Positions 12,154-24,642 are shown, counted from the stretch's first letter. The stretch is 64,000 nucleotides of DNA from Deinandra increscens subsp. villosa (GCA_039602395.1 JBCNJP010000019.1:8510997-8574996); one strand, 5' to 3'. Notes: generated by a model not told the origin, from the letters alone. Program-made: numbers and translations.

Positions 12154-15100
12154 TTATGCTGCCCTAGGAACCGGGATGACATCTGTAGATGGTACTGTCA
12201 CCGAGCGTAGTAGCTCCAAGGAGAAAACAAGTCCCAAGAAATGTGACAGGATCGTGTTGGCACTTGCCTGCAAACATCAAATTTGAGTAATAACGCGAAG
12301 GCAAAAACCAGCATCATGATTGTTATACATTTACTTTACATAATATTTTAATAACTGATGGAAAGACTAGATATGGAAAAGTTTGAACAAACTGTAAGAA
12401 ATACCTGGACCAAGAAAACATCCAATGCAAGGACAGGGCTGTTCCCGGGCGGGATACCCTGGTAATAAGGATTAGCTGAAGTGGTGAGGGCCTTAGCCAC
12501 GAGCAGTCCTACGGTGGCTTGCATCCCGATGATGGTAGCACCCATACCCAATAGGTTCACAGCTATCCCATTTCTTAAGCTCTTCACGACATCAGCACGA
12601 GGTGGAGCCTGAAAAAATTATGCATGTTCTATTACGTAACAGCTGATATAAAATTATCTTTAATCTTTTCTAGGTTACAACAGAAAAGGAATCATGGAAA
12701 CACATGGGATGTGGAAAAGACCATTTGAAGAAAAAGAACCTAAATTATGGCCAGTCACTCCTAAACTCCTGAAATCTATGTAACTAGTTGTTTCTTGTTA
12801 ACCAGACTCTCGTTTAAAGCAGCAGTGTACAAACTTTGCCTGACTTTACAGATATATGCATAAAGATAAATCGGCTACGACATGAAACCTCATAATCGTT
12901 TTTCACGTACATTTTAATTTGGTTCTGGTTAGCTCTCTAGTTGTTCTATATCAGTGTTTTTAACTAAGCTGAGTGCACTATTTGTGCTAAATGCGGCTGG
13001 GGTCTACTTCTGTTTAAAAAGTAGTTTAGAGGTGATTGCAGGCCTGTGATGACAGATATTTGTGCAGAATGTCCACAACAAAAGCTTTGGCCAGTCTCTG
13101 CATAGTGTTGTTTTCAAAAACAAGCTTTTAGTGTCTATTTAACTATTTGTGGTTCATTCATGGTAGACTTAGATTTAAATTAGTTCCGGTATTTGTGGTT
13201 CATTCATGGTAGACTTAGATTTTCATTAGTTTCTGGGTCGTACCCTTGGTTAAAAAGTAAAACCATTAACCATAGCCTAAGGGCTATCGTTAGCAAAGCC
13301 CAACTCTATTGAGTAATTTGAGTTCCACCAGGTAGAAGTGTAGAACTTTAAGGAAGTTCACGCTTCGATAAAAAAGTTAGCTTGAAAAAATAGAGTCGAA
13401 CATAAGTTTATAAGAACCCGGCTCGAATTCTTATCAAGCTTTCCAAGCCTGTGTATATATTAATCTTTGTGGGCTGAGCTTGAATCAAGCTTTCTTTATT
13501 GAACATAGCTCTAATGGATATTCTCCAGCTACTTAAGCACTAGAATCTTCCTCAAGCGGAACTCAGTCCTGTATCAAGAAGACTCATTGACCTATTAGCC
13601 AAGCACGAAATTAGCAGTTAGCCCTTACATCATTAAGCGTGGTTCAAGCTCATCTCATGTCATTTGCAGAGCTAGATTTCATGCCACACGTCACGCAAAT
13701 GCACATAGGAGGATAAATGTATGCACCATTATGAAAATGTTGTTAACAGAGGTACATATTGGGAGATAAACATGGAGAGAGAATAGTGAAGAGATATGTT
13801 GATCCCAGGGAGGTGGAACATATGAGTGTGTGGAAAGATGCCTTTCATTCTCCAGAATCCTAATCCCCCGTAAATATTAGTCTCACCGAGAGCTTGTTAA
13901 TTTCAAATTTTCACCCATTTTAATGAGCTTTAGTACTCTCTCAGCACTGTTAACAATTTCCTCTTGCAACAAATATTCCACAATCCACACTCCAAACTCT
14001 TCCATAAATCTGCAGTTTCCGGTTCTCAGCAACAAAAAGGTCATTATTTTCTTCATCACATATCTCCATCTAGGAGACTTGAACGAGAAACTCCCCATCA
14101 ATTGACACATTTGCCTTCGCAAAATATCCTGACAGCCCAGTGAATAATTCCCAGATCACTGTGAAACACAATAAATGTTTTCCCACCACTTGTTTTTCCA
14201 TGTATGAGTGTGGTACACAAAACTGATTACTCGAACTCTTGATCTCAAATTGCATTTTATAATGAATTAATAGATTAAGTGCATCATACATCAAAAGCCA
14301 TTAAGATTGTAATAACTATTCAAGCTTAGGCGACCTCGGTCTAGGCTCGTTTACACCCTTACTAGGGGGTCTTCTGCCATTTTACAAATTTTGAGCGATG
14401 TATTTGGTGAAATTGAAATAAGTGAAACTAAACTAGTACTTGGGTGGCCTTATGCATACATTATCTCTTAACTCATTTATGCAGTCAGAGTGGTTAGAGA
14501 ATACGAGTAACCTACTACAAAATTCTCTGTGCACAATGATATTCTGTCAAAAAATGATAAATGGCACAAAGGAGAACATAAATTTCAATGCCCTCGTTTT
14601 TTTCGATTAGATATCATGCATACACAACAGCATGCTCACACACCCATATCAGCATTTCAATACTGCAAAACCAAGAGTTAATTGCTTGTTCGACTTCCGT
14701 TACGTCTTCTAGCCTTCTAGGATTTACTAAATTCACAAATACTAAAAGATACCTTCAATTTGAAAAAGAAAATACCTTTGAAGGGTCATTGGCAGTTTTC
14801 TGAAGCCTGTCAGAAAGACGAATGTAACCAAATGACCAGAAAACCGAGAGGAAAGCTGCTACAATACCACCAGCAGTAGAATAGAATGTAGCTGGCGATG
14901 TAATTCTCCCAGTAATTACAACAGAAAATGAAAGGATGACTGCAGCTACAATTGTACAAACAAGTTGTCCCCAAAATCCTAAGCTACCCAATCTCTTGAA
15001 ATACCTTGAAGTACTCTCTAATCTCTTCGCAACCTACACGACATTTTAAGCCACAACCATATAACGTCAGGAGAACAGCATAACACTTGTTTACAACATA

Positions 15101-16197
15101 AAGAATCAACCTTTTTATCATTGAGCCATAATTATCCTAAAGTTTCTTTGGGAATAAAGAATCTGACGTTAACTAACTCAGGGATACCAAACTCAATTTT
15201 CTAAGAGTTTACTCTTCAATAAAAGATAGGGCTTCAATAAAAGTTAGGGCCAGCAAAATAGGTCTAAACGGGTCAGATGTGACACGACAGATTAATACAG
15301 ACATGATATGATAGATTAAGAAAGATACTAAACACGAAAACGGCTTGTTTAACTAAATGTGTCAATTACCCAAACACGGACCTGTTAATAAACAAGTTAC
15401 ACGAGCATGATATATAAGTTATTTAGTAACATGGCACGACATGACCCGGCTCGTTTTACACAGTTAATAAGCAAGAAAAATAAAAAATAAAATAAAAGTC
15501 ACCCAAAATTACAATATGTTTACAAAAACAATACACAACATAGGCTGACCTAAATATACTTTTAATTATTTTAAAAAACTAAAAAATATAAAGATGTTCA
15601 ATCGTGTCAAAAACAGGTTAGGCGGGTTATGACGTCTATGATACTAATCTGTTTGTATAGGTTTGTGTTAGAAATCACCTGCTCTAAAAAAAGATGATAA
15701 CATTAACAGTTCCACACAACTCAGTTAAGAATACACACTTTATGGCATTCAGCAATTAGAGCTTAAAAGAGGTCAACGATGTTCACAAAATTTGACAATG
15801 ATTTGAGCTTTGAACAAAACTGTTAGGTGCAAATAGCAATTGAAATATTCAGAAGACCCTAGGAAGAAATACGCCTAAATATCGGGGAAAGGAGAATGAA
15901 CAATTCAAAGCGGCAATTATTCACCAAATATACCTGTACGAGTTTTGCTTTTTCAGACTCTTCATCGGATGAATTGTAGGCGGCAGAGACGGGAGCTGCG
16001 GCGAGCTTAGGGTGAGCGATTGGATTTCGAAAAATGTGTAGCGAAAAAGGGGGAAATGGTGTGAATGGATGAGTAGCGGATGAGGCGGAATTAGGGGCGG
16101 AGAAAGGGCGGTGGAGTTTGCGCAGTGAGGGTTTTATTGCTGCCAACGCCGGCGGTGCACTGCCGGAACGAGCTGCCGGCAGCAGAAAAGTGAGCAT
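12154..16197 (-). CDS. TIC21: TIC21 / PIC1, chloroplast inner-envelope translocon protein
   Basis: Four exons on the minus strand (15934-16197, 14776-15033, 12405-12608, 12267-12154) join in frame with GT-AG introns. All junctions are phase 0, giving 279 aa plus TAA. Arabidopsis TIC21 is close to this length. Exon 1 (88 codons) is an Ala/Ser/Pro/Arg-rich transit peptide ending in the family motif AYNSSDEESEKAK. Exon 2 opens VAKRLESTSRYFKRLGSLGF and holds two membrane spans (about residues 108-128 and 135-160, the latter with VFWSFGYIRLS). Exon 3 holds the GMGATIIGMQATVGLLVAKA span, and exon 4 the last span (LSHFLGLVFSLELL). TIC21, also called CIA5 or PIC1, acts in the inner envelope in protein import and has been proposed as an iron permease. 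The exon order, the acidic DDEESE-like patch after the transit peptide and every splice site make the call firm. No defect is seen. Intron 2 is long (2167 bp). Confidence 0.96.
12609..14775 (-). other. Long TIC21 intron with small repeats
   Basis: A 2167-bp intron without genes. It contains a 45-bp direct duplication (13148-13178 and 13193-13223, unit TATTTGTGGTTCATTCATGG and on). Short ORFs at 13883-14294 look like chance or very old insertions. Confidence 0.6.
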
Positions 16198-18836
16198 TGT
16201 TGGAATATGGTTTGGTAAGATAAAAAGAGCGGTCTTCTGTTCTTGCTTTAGAAGGAGGCTTTCTTTTTATTTTTTTCTTTTCCGTTATTTTTTTTCTTTC
16301 TAATTATATTTCTAAAAAACTTTTTTTAAGACCTAGCCTATTAAGGAGTAAAATAGGTTTGTTTTAAACATTTGTATGAAGATCGAGGGAAACTTTAGAG
16401 AAGTTAGACGTTTAAGCTAAGGAAGACGCCCGAGGACGTTTAGAAAGCTATAAGAATTTGAAAATTAAGAATATCTTCTTATTTCGCGGTACGTAATAAC
16501 TAAAATACTCAATATATAGACAAAAACCAAAAGAATCAACAAAAAATAAATTGGAGAAGCACATGCTAAAGTGAAGAAACACATGCTTCTTTATTAAAGT
16601 TGTTGGCCAGATTTGAAAAATAATTTAAACTCAAATCTTCACTACTTACGTCTTTGTTTCTAGTAGTCTTTGTGTATACTGTCGATTGATGGTGGTGATC
16701 ATGGGTTTGTGTCATAATCTTCAGTTTCATCATCATTGTAAATGTAGTTTAGTTCTAACTTATCTCCTTCCCCTATGAAGGGTAAGAGCATGTTCCAAGT
16801 TGTATGTGACCAGACCGAAATATAATCTTCTTCGGCTAATAATTTGAAATTTCGCCAATTAAATATTTCGGGTAAAAATGGTGTTTTCTATAGCTATGTA
16901 ATGAATATCTTAGTTTGTTTTCTTTGAAGTTTGAGATTATTTTGTTGTCTTGAAAAATGTCATAGGTATTTTCTAGCCAATAAAGACTAGAGAAATTCTA
17001 TGCTTGTTTTAACAGCAAGACTTGCTAACTCATCTTGAGCCATTGTTTTTAAAAAAGGAGGAGAATAATGCAGAGAGTTGTTAACAGAGACATTGCCGTG
17101 AGATATTTATGGAAACGGATACGAAATGTAACAATAAACACGAAACCTATATAATCCGTCTTCATCACCCGCGCTCAAACACCTGATCATTCGAGAAACT
17201 CTCTGCTAAAGAACACAAATTCTCGAGCTCAATTCTCAACTTTACAACAAAATCAACTGTGTCATCCTCAACCTCTGTTACACACTCAAACACCAAGAAC
17301 ATCAACTCCTCCAACTCCAATTCTACCAAATCAAACCCAGGAGTGGGTGACTCCATTTCAACCCAACAATCCTCCCAATCCCACTCATGAATCCACCCAA
17401 CAACCCTCCTATAAACCTAAATCTTGAAGAGTATGTGAAAGGCTGTCATATTCTTTTTTTTTGTACCACCTGTCGAAGTCCAACCTCTTCTTGTAAATAG
17501 AAGATCAATTCATCAAGGAAAAAGAAGAAAGAAGATATCAAGCTTGATATTAGACTCATGTAGAAAGTATTCTATTTATAATCAATACACTCATAAGCTC
17601 TTGTAATCATTGTTACTTGAGATATAAAAAAAAAATTATACTCTCGAGCAGGAGTACAAGCTTATGGGTAAAAAGCTTGAAAGAGAGTAGCAGATTAGCA
17701 TCATGAAGTTTGTGGGAGCCAAGGTGAGAAGACAAGTATTGGAAGAAACATACCTTAAAAGCTTAAAATCCAACAATAACTTTTATTCAACTGTATCTAT
17801 TCTCTTTTTGGCTTTTGAAACGATATTATTTATTGGCTTACCCAATGGTAAAACCGTAAAAGGTTCCTTACTCAACACAAGAATTGCCCCCTAATTGAAA
17901 AACTCCAACCCGGTGTAAAAAGTGCCGCCTCATGACGCCTCACTCACCAAAGCACCACTTTGGGCTGCTTCTTGGTAAACCATCCACATCGCCTACTGAT
18001 GAAGTGTTGCCGCTTGCGTTCTTTCTAAAACCAAGGGTATCACTGCAATCTGAAGCATTAGAATGAGTGAATGACTCTCTTTGAGTTGAGAAGTCTACCA
18101 AAACCTCGTACTCGCAATAAGACTGAAATCAATCAGGATTGCTATAAACAACTGAATGAAAAAAACCTCTAAATCACAATAGGTCTAAAACCAACCAGAA
18201 TTGCTATACGCAATTACAAAAGAATGACAAAAACATTAAAAAAATGTAAACATGGTCTAACAAACAAATAAACTTTGTTAATTTTTTTTTTAAATAACAT
18301 GGTCCTTCTCTCACACCTTAATACATCTTAATATCTCTTCTTCCTACCTTCTCAACTTGAACTTATCCAAAATATTGCTTCAGTGACAACAGCAGCCTCT
18401 ATCTTAGAGCTATCAAACGGTGATGAGATGCTCATACGGTTCTACCCAAATGTAAAAGATAATGTAACGTGGCGTGACTATCCACTATCCAGTGATCACT
18501 TTTATTTGCAAATGTAAAAAACTAGTGTAACGGTTATACCATAAATGAAAAAAAAAACACTAGACTCAACCTCAAAATTGTTGGAAAATGGAAACCAAAA
18601 GTACATTACATGCTCCTTCAGTTCCTGAATAAGATACTGTATCTAGACCCATAGCAAAGTACAATACTGAAACTTGTTTCCAAGATCTGGTGGACTTTAT
18701 GATGATTATTTATTTATACACGAGAAAGTTATGACAAAAACATTCGTAACTACAACACAAAAAAATATTATGAGCCAACTAAGCATGATTAGTTTTAATT
18801 TTTCACTAGAGGAAGTGATTGCATGCTTACTGTGGT
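16198..18836. other. Intergenic: TIC21 upstream region to RTNLB 3' end
   Basis: 16198-16400 is the TIC21 5' UTR and promoter side (minus). The rest is AT-rich with no recognisable family. A 63-codon minus ORF at 17165-17356 (MESPTPGFDLVELELEELMF...) is acidic and gene-like in composition, but has no partner exon or known domain. It may be a broken gene end. Confidence 0.5.
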
Positions 18837-19911
18837 CTATTCAGTCTTCTTCTGCTTCTTTTGGGACATTGGAATATTTTCTAGGATGAGATCCGCTTTC
18901 TTCAATAATGTGTTCATGTTCTTGTGTACAACTATCAACTTTTCATCTACTTGATCCTGGAATGTGTCGTATAGGAAAGGAACCGACAAACTAAGAAGAA
19001 CCCCTAAAGTGAAAACAAGAGAAAATATCAAGTCAAAAAAAGGAGATCATGTTTGTCGGCATGCAAAGATTTGGGAATGTAACACAGAAAATTAGCTCAC
19101 CAATATAGATCAGTGTACAGAAGTTAAACAGACTACCAATATAAGAAATCAACCATAACCCAAAAGCAACCTGAAAAATCAAACCACATTACACAAACAT
19201 ACATCAAATGGTTGGAATCAGAACTCAGAAACATAAATCTTGGAAAATTAACAGATAAAATTCAGGCAAATATACCAATATTAAAATCCTCAAGTTTCCA
19301 TCAACTGCAATTTCATGAATGGTTGCTAAAGCATTGTTAATCCACACTCGCATCTCATCAGCAGCAATAAGAACAGATTCTTCAGATATATCCAGATCAG
19401 GAATTGGAGGCAGAGGTCTATAATTAAATACTAATTACTGAATCAAATTTCTATTTCTCTAAATCAACTTTTGATCCAAAAACATAAACCTAGAACAGCA
19501 AAAACGAGTCCTACACGCACCTATTGAGAATGGATGCAGATTTCGCCCAGAAAAAGAGGATAACAGCCAAAAGCAGTAGAGAATTGGTGATGAATGCAAG
19601 GAAACTATATCCTGCTCTCTCGAAGAGGAACCACGTGAAGGTGGAACCGATTAGCAACACAACTCCTCCGTAGCATTTCCTCCATAACAATGTATCAGCA
19701 ACTGCAAAATCATGAAATGATGATTCACGATCGATCAGTTAAATCATAGAACAGAATCAGAATGAAATGGATCGGATCAAAAAATTCCCCTGAATTGTTG
19801 CTCTATTGTATCATTTACAATAAGTTACAATCAGATGGAAAGTGAGAGATGGGAGATACCTGCACCACCTCCTAGAGCGTCGTAGACAGAAATTCGACCG
19901 ATTTCTCCCAT
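18837..19911 (-). CDS. Reticulon-like protein (RTNLB family)
   Basis: Five minus-strand exons (19860-19911, 19521-19701, 19276-19417, 19101-19170, 18837-19003) join with GT-AG introns to 203 aa. The start MGEIGRISVYDALGGGAVAD is typical of short plant reticulon-like B proteins. The reticulon homology domain follows: a conserved LLWRKCYGG entry, a first long hydrophobic hairpin (VVLLIGSTFTWFLFERAGY to LLLLAVILFFWAK), the linker LNRPLPPIPDLDISEE, and a second hairpin (NLRILILVAFGLWLISYIGS to GVLLSLSVPFLYDTFQDQVD). The lysine-rich tail ends SQKKQKKTE. Such proteins sit in tubular ER membrane and bend it. The length is normal for the compact RTNLB subgroup (B9/B11-like), and the exact member cannot be fixed here. 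The promoter lies above 19911. No defects are visible. Confidence 0.93.
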
Positions 19912-20047
19912 GGCGATTAGGGTTTTTTCCCCCGAAGATGGAAGGGAGGGAGATTTTCAAAAGGTTTTCGCATAAATCGTAACGTCTGATCTTGTTTCGA
20001 TGGAATAGAAATAAACCATTCTAAAGTTGAAGAAAAGTAATATCCTT

Positions 20048-20666
20048 CTATATTAAACACAGCTTTAGGTATGTCCACGTCATCACTTGCTTAAGTGTAA
20101 ATTTTCTACCCTCCCTTAAGATGATGTGTCAAATTAATAGCCTCCTTAAAGCTGATGTGTCATTTTGTTAAAAAAAAACTTGGGAAAATTAAAAAACACA
20201 CGGATCCGGGTTATACCCGTCGGTTTTTTCAACCCGCATATATAAGCTTTTTCAAGAAAAAAATCCTCATTTGCGCCTCATCGTTTTAGGGTTTCTTCAA
20301 ATCTCTCTCGCCGCTCATTCGGTTCATCACGCGATTTCGATCTAATCCTTCTCCTATATTAAACACAGCTTTAGGTGTACAGTTGGCACCTTATAAGTAT
20401 GTCAACCTCATCACTTGCTTAAATGTAAGTTTTCTACCCTCCCTTAAGATGATGTGTCAAATTAATAGCCTCCATGTGTCATTTTGTTAAAAAAAAACTT
20501 GGGAAAATTAAAAAACACACGGATCCGGGTTATACCCGTCGGTTTTTTCAACCCGCATATATAAGCTTTTTCAAGAAAAAAATCCTCATTTGCGCCTCAT
20601 CGTTTTAGGGTTTCTTCAAATCTCTCTCGCCGCTCATTCGGTTCATCACGCGATTTCGATCTAATC
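20048..20666 (+). repeat. Tandem duplication of a promoter and 5'-UTR-like block
   Basis: Copy 1 starts at 20048 and copy 2 at 20354, both with CTATATTAAACACAGCTTTA. Each has the same order: a TTAAGATGATGTGTCAAATT box, a GGATCCGGGTTATACCCG box, a TATA-like CATATATAAGC (around 20239 and 20562), then a pyrimidine-rich leader ending TCACGCGATTTCGATCTAAT. Copy 2 continues into a donor-like ACCGTAAGT. Copy 2 lacks about 15 bases and gains about 20 compared with copy 1. The CTATATTAAA start recalls plant Helitron 5' ends, but no Helitron 3' end was found. Confidence 0.8.
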
Positions 20667-22440
20667 AACCACACCGTAAGTCTCTAACTTCAAATCAGTT
20701 GTCGTACTTTGTTATCTCTCTAATCTTCCAGTAAAATCTCTTTTTTTATCACAGATTTGAAGTATGAAATTTTTGAGATTTTTAGGGTTTTCAGAATCGA
20801 AGATTTAAGTTTCTTGGTTGAATTTGTTGTTGATTTCCTTCAAGAATTTCGATTTTTAGTGCTCTGCGATCGTTCCTTCATCACTATTTTCGTGCATGTT
20901 CTATTTTTCCGATCGATTTATAATGATGATATGTACTGTCTTGATTGTGAAGTTTTTTTTATTATCAATTCTATTTTTTATGATCGATCTTCATTTTTTA
21001 TGGTTTTACATGATTCTATTTGTTCTATTTTTTATGATTCTGGACCCCCAATTTTCTTCGGATTCGGTTCCGAAAGTTCAAGTGTCATCCGATTAGTATG
21101 TCTGATATGAAACTAGAATGTTATATACAATTACATAAATTTTGACCTATCTGTTTATTTGTGATTTGTATGTCTGATATGAAACTAGAATGTTAGTTTT
21201 CTAGATTGATCATTGTTAGGTGTATACGTACACATATACTTGAATGGAATAATAAGTGTCTCAGATCTTAACAGGTGAATTTGATCATCTAATCACATTG
21301 TTTGATGTACAATTACAAAATCCAATTAGATTGGATCATATTCTGATGTATGATTAAAAAGGTGAAACCATTACAAGTTGATCTCTAACACTACCTAATG
21401 TATGTCATAAGAACAGAAAGTTAAGATCAACGGATTGCTATTAGGCTAGGATAATAGTTTGAAATCGAATCTTTAAAGGAAAATAGGGCCATGGAGGATA
21501 TGTACTTTCACTCATAATTGGATAAGGTCCATTAAAATTATGATGAGATGATGCCCAACAGTCCAACTAACATTTTTCTATTGTTTCACTCAGTTAGAAG
21601 TTCAATATGTTTGTTGATAATACCGTTTTGGTTTATAAAATATTTCATTTGAAAATGGATTGTTTTAATACAATATGATTTTGCTTTCAAGAGGTGGTTT
21701 AGTCATTCAATTTATTTTCAATGTGTATTTGCATATCTACGATTATCATTTATTTGAAAAATGGATTGTTTTAATACAATATGATTTTGCTTTCAAGAGG
21801 TGGTTTAGTCAATCAATTTGTTTTCAATGTGTATTTGCATATCTACGATTATAATTTAATTGAAGTTATTATTGATTATTGTATTTGATGCTGCTGATTT
21901 GAAGTTGTAGGTATTATTGATCATTGAATTGTTGAGGAGCTTCACGTGGCGCCATTCTTCAACGCATTCACGATCCTCTCTCTTTTTCGTGAGGTAAATC
22001 TTAAAACCACAATCCTTGAACGCTTTCTCAAAATTTCCTCTTTGAGTCTTTATTTCAATCAATATTCAAGAACCTGAAGACAACTGAAAATCAAAAAGAT
22101 TTGATTTCCAATTTTCACTTATCTGACCTACAATTTGATTATATTACTTTTTTAGCAGGGGTGGTGCTTAAGATTAAATGGGTGGTTATTCAAATTATCA
22201 AATTATAGAATTTGGATTCTGGTTATTTGAATTAGCATAATATCAATTTTGAACCAAAAACTACGATAATAAGAAGTATATGTTGAAAGTTTGAGTCAAG
22301 ACCATGAAATGAGAATCCAATTTATATAGAAATTGACACTTAATATTGGATGGTAATGCTATTGTATTCTCAACAACTTGCATTGAGTTTTTAATTATAG
22401 AAATTGTATAATCAACCAGACGACAACAAGTAATTTTTTC
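20667..22440. other. Gene-free stretch after the duplicated promoter
   Basis: The plus strand right after the duplicated leader is T-rich, with one 117-codon ORF (20757-21110) that lacks a domain and looks like intronic or untranslated sequence. A 29-bp sentence (TATGTCTGATATGAAACTAG and on) occurs twice, at 21097 and 21168. Confidence 0.5.
21655..21866. repeat. 106-bp tandem duplication
   Basis: Two adjacent copies start ATGGATTGTTTTAATACAAT at 21655 and 21761, with three or four mismatches between them. Confidence 0.9.
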
Positions 22441-22600
22441 ATATATTATTGGACATTTGGTTGTTATCTGTTGTCATCTGGTTGAGATCAGCAGCAGTCA
22501 GGATTCTCATTTCATGGACAACATGACTGCTATTGTATTCTCAACAACTTGCATTCGATCGGGTACACCTTTTTCGATCAGGGCACACCTTTTCGATCGA
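22441..22600. other. Patchwork junction built from templated insertions
   Basis: Short blocks copied from elsewhere in the window follow one another. 22478-22500 matches the copia LTR at 46739-46761 with a few differences. 22501-22517 is the exact inverse of 22302-22318. 22514-22531 is the inverse of LTR 46748-46765. 22529-22555 is an exact direct copy of 22358-22384 (27 bp). 22556-22600 is an exact direct copy of 25320-25364 (45 bp). The inverted arm then begins at 22601. Neighbouring blocks share a few bases. This is the footprint of template switching during break repair. Confidence 0.75.
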
Positions 22601-22616
22601 AGCATTTTGCCGATTA

Positions 22617-23549
22617 TAGGGGTGAGCAAACTTAACCATTAACCGAATTTTAACCGATAACCGAACCGTCACCGAACCGAATTAACCGATAACCGAGATT
22701 AACCGATGGTTATGGTTAAGGTTATTTGATTAACCGATAAATCGGTTATGGTTATGTTAAGGGTGTCTCATAACCGAACTTTAACCGAACCGAACCGAAC
22801 CGAAACAACCCTTTACATAGAGTAATTTGCCCTTTGTAGCATCTCTTCACTTTTAGGATCATCAATTTAGAATACTTCCGTGAACTTTTAAATCACTTCA
22901 TGAAGCATTTGTACAGTATATACTTATTAATCAAATTAAATCACATGCTGATACCAAATGAATTGAGAAATAACAACGAAAAGAAGTGTACCAGATACAA
23001 CGATAGATTAATTTACGAAAGGCTTCATGAAGTTAAAATATATGTTCTCGGTGCTACCCAAATCGGCTCTAACTTAAAACTTTTAAAAGGGTCTTACACC
23101 TGTAATTTGACAATCTCTAATTTATTTGGAATATATTCAATCCCACATTGCTTGTGGGTTGAAATTTTAAAGCTTCCCATATATATAAATTAAGAGAACA
23201 TGGATCCCCCACTTTAATCCACATTTTAGCACTTGAAGTCACTTACTTTTTTTATTGGTTTTTCTTGACTTTCTTACTTAAAATTTACTTGGATGAAAGT
23301 TCAATCCTTTTAATACGTTTAGAGCCCATAAGTTAAATAAGCAATCATAACTGGTAGTTAAGCTTTTCTCAACCCAAACTCTGTCTATGGTTAACCGACC
23401 CGAAATCGACCCATATCAATATATGAAACCGATTAACCGAAACCGATTTAACCGAAACCGATCGGTTAAGAAAATTCAATTAACCGAAAGTCGGTTATGG
23501 TTACGGTTAAGGGCTAAAACCGATCCAAACCGATCCATGCACACCCCTA
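22617..23549. mobile_element. hAT-type non-autonomous element
   Basis: A 933-bp element with ends TAGGGGTGAGCA and TGCACACCCCTA, flanked by the 8-bp duplication GCCGATTA (22609-22616 and 23550-23557). Both subterminal regions are crowded with AACCGA/TCGGTT repeats. The empty target is present as a single TAATCGGC at 29540-29547 in inverted arm 2. There is no transposase. Confidence 0.92.
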
Positions 23550-24177
23550 GCCGATTATACTGAGTGATAATGTTATTAAAACTTAAAATATAAAATTTAT
23601 GTATTTGTTAAACACGTTGATAAACCCTATAATTATTGAAACTTTTACTAATTGTTGTGTTATCAAAAGCTTAATGCTTAATTTAGATTACTTATTTGGG
23701 TCCATAAACATTAAATTATAATCATATAACTTTGCAATGCTATATATGGAATTTATAAAGTTAAGGTTATAACTCAAAAGTCTACCATATGCACTCATTA
23801 AATCAGTTGTGCTACTTAGGGGTGAGTGATTTGTTTGTCGTCATAAAATGAGGGGGTAACCGTTCCGAGAAACAAATTTAGTATTTTAACTTGGTCCACC
23901 TGGCATTGTTTGGTGGATGCCACGTGACAGCCATCAAGTATTTTAACTTTTTTTGCTTTTTTTTTTCTAAACGCAACACGTTTTGCGTGTGGTCTCAAAA
24001 AATGTAGGTACAAACGTTGTTCTTATATTTCATATCATTTTTTTCTGAGAATCATAGCCGTAGGTCCTTTTAACCAACAGATTATCCTTATTTCATCTTC
24101 TTGATTTGATGATAATCTAGAATTCTTATCATGTTGGTGGTTCCACCTAAAAACAACTATCCAAACCAACTAATTTA

Positions 24178-24424
24178 ACCAAGGGGCATTTGTTCCAATG
24201 GTATGGGGATGAAGGTTAAAGCTTGGGGACCTTGAGGTCTCAAGTTCAAACCTGACTCAAGGGGTTTTTCTTAAGTGGTGAGTTTCCTCCTTGATGGTGT
24301 TTCTGGGTGAGCCAAGCCTGGAGTGTCAAAATCAGTATGGACGGTTGCAATCCCGTCTCAGGAATGCTCACTCGGGTATTAGAGATTTGGGAGTAGTTCC
24401 AAACACCGTTCAAAAAAAAAAAAT
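24178..24424 (+). mobile_element. tRNA-derived SINE
   Basis: A 247-bp element with box-A-like CCAATGGTATGGGGAT, box-B-like AAGTTCAAACC about 45 bases on, and a terminal A-run. It is bounded by perfect 11-bp target duplications CAACTAATTTA (24167-24177, 24425-24435). A truncated copy lacking the 5' part lies in arm 2 (about 28925-29104, inverse). Confidence 0.9.
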
Positions 24425-24642
24425 CAACTAATTTAGGCATCCAATGAATAAGATCGAATAGAGAGGGAAATAGAAATAAATTATCACGCAGATTTCACAA
24501 ATCAAATTTAAGAAACAAATTAACTTACGATAGTAGCAAATAAATCGCAATTCAATTTTTATGACTACCAGATTGCTATTATATAAAACTAAATGGTGGG
24601 AAAAACTTACAAATTTCGGAGTGCAGCAGGCTCGATATGGTA

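Larger units (their letters stand above)
22601..24642 (-). repeat. Inverted arm 1 of the TAD2 5' duplication
   Basis: Inverse copy of 28699-29557, almost identical once two differences are removed: the hAT MITE (22617-23549 plus its 8-bp duplication) and a 245-bp segment (23999-24243) absent from arm 2. On the minus strand it carries the end of a GC-rich leader, a splice donor (exon end at 24611, GTAAGT) and intron sequence with a SINE. Confidence 0.92.

Noticed and set aside
12348..12587. Single ORF of 79 codons ending FLTVCSNFSISSLSISY.
   Set aside because: The true TIC21 exon stops at the donor at 12404; the last 19 residues are read-through into the intron. The start is also not the ATG but the acceptor at 12609.
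15240..15680. Possible MITE in TIC21 intron 1, from repeated CGTGTCAA/GGCGGGTT words.
   Set aside because: Inverted ends and a target duplication could not be matched.
17165..17356. Acidic 63-codon minus ORF.
   Set aside because: Gene-like composition but no domain, no neighbouring exon and no promoter seen, so it is mentioned only in the intergenic entry.
20048..22440. Helitron, from the CTATATTAAA start of the duplicated block.
   Set aside because: No CTRR end with a 3' hairpin and no Rep/helicase sequence found.
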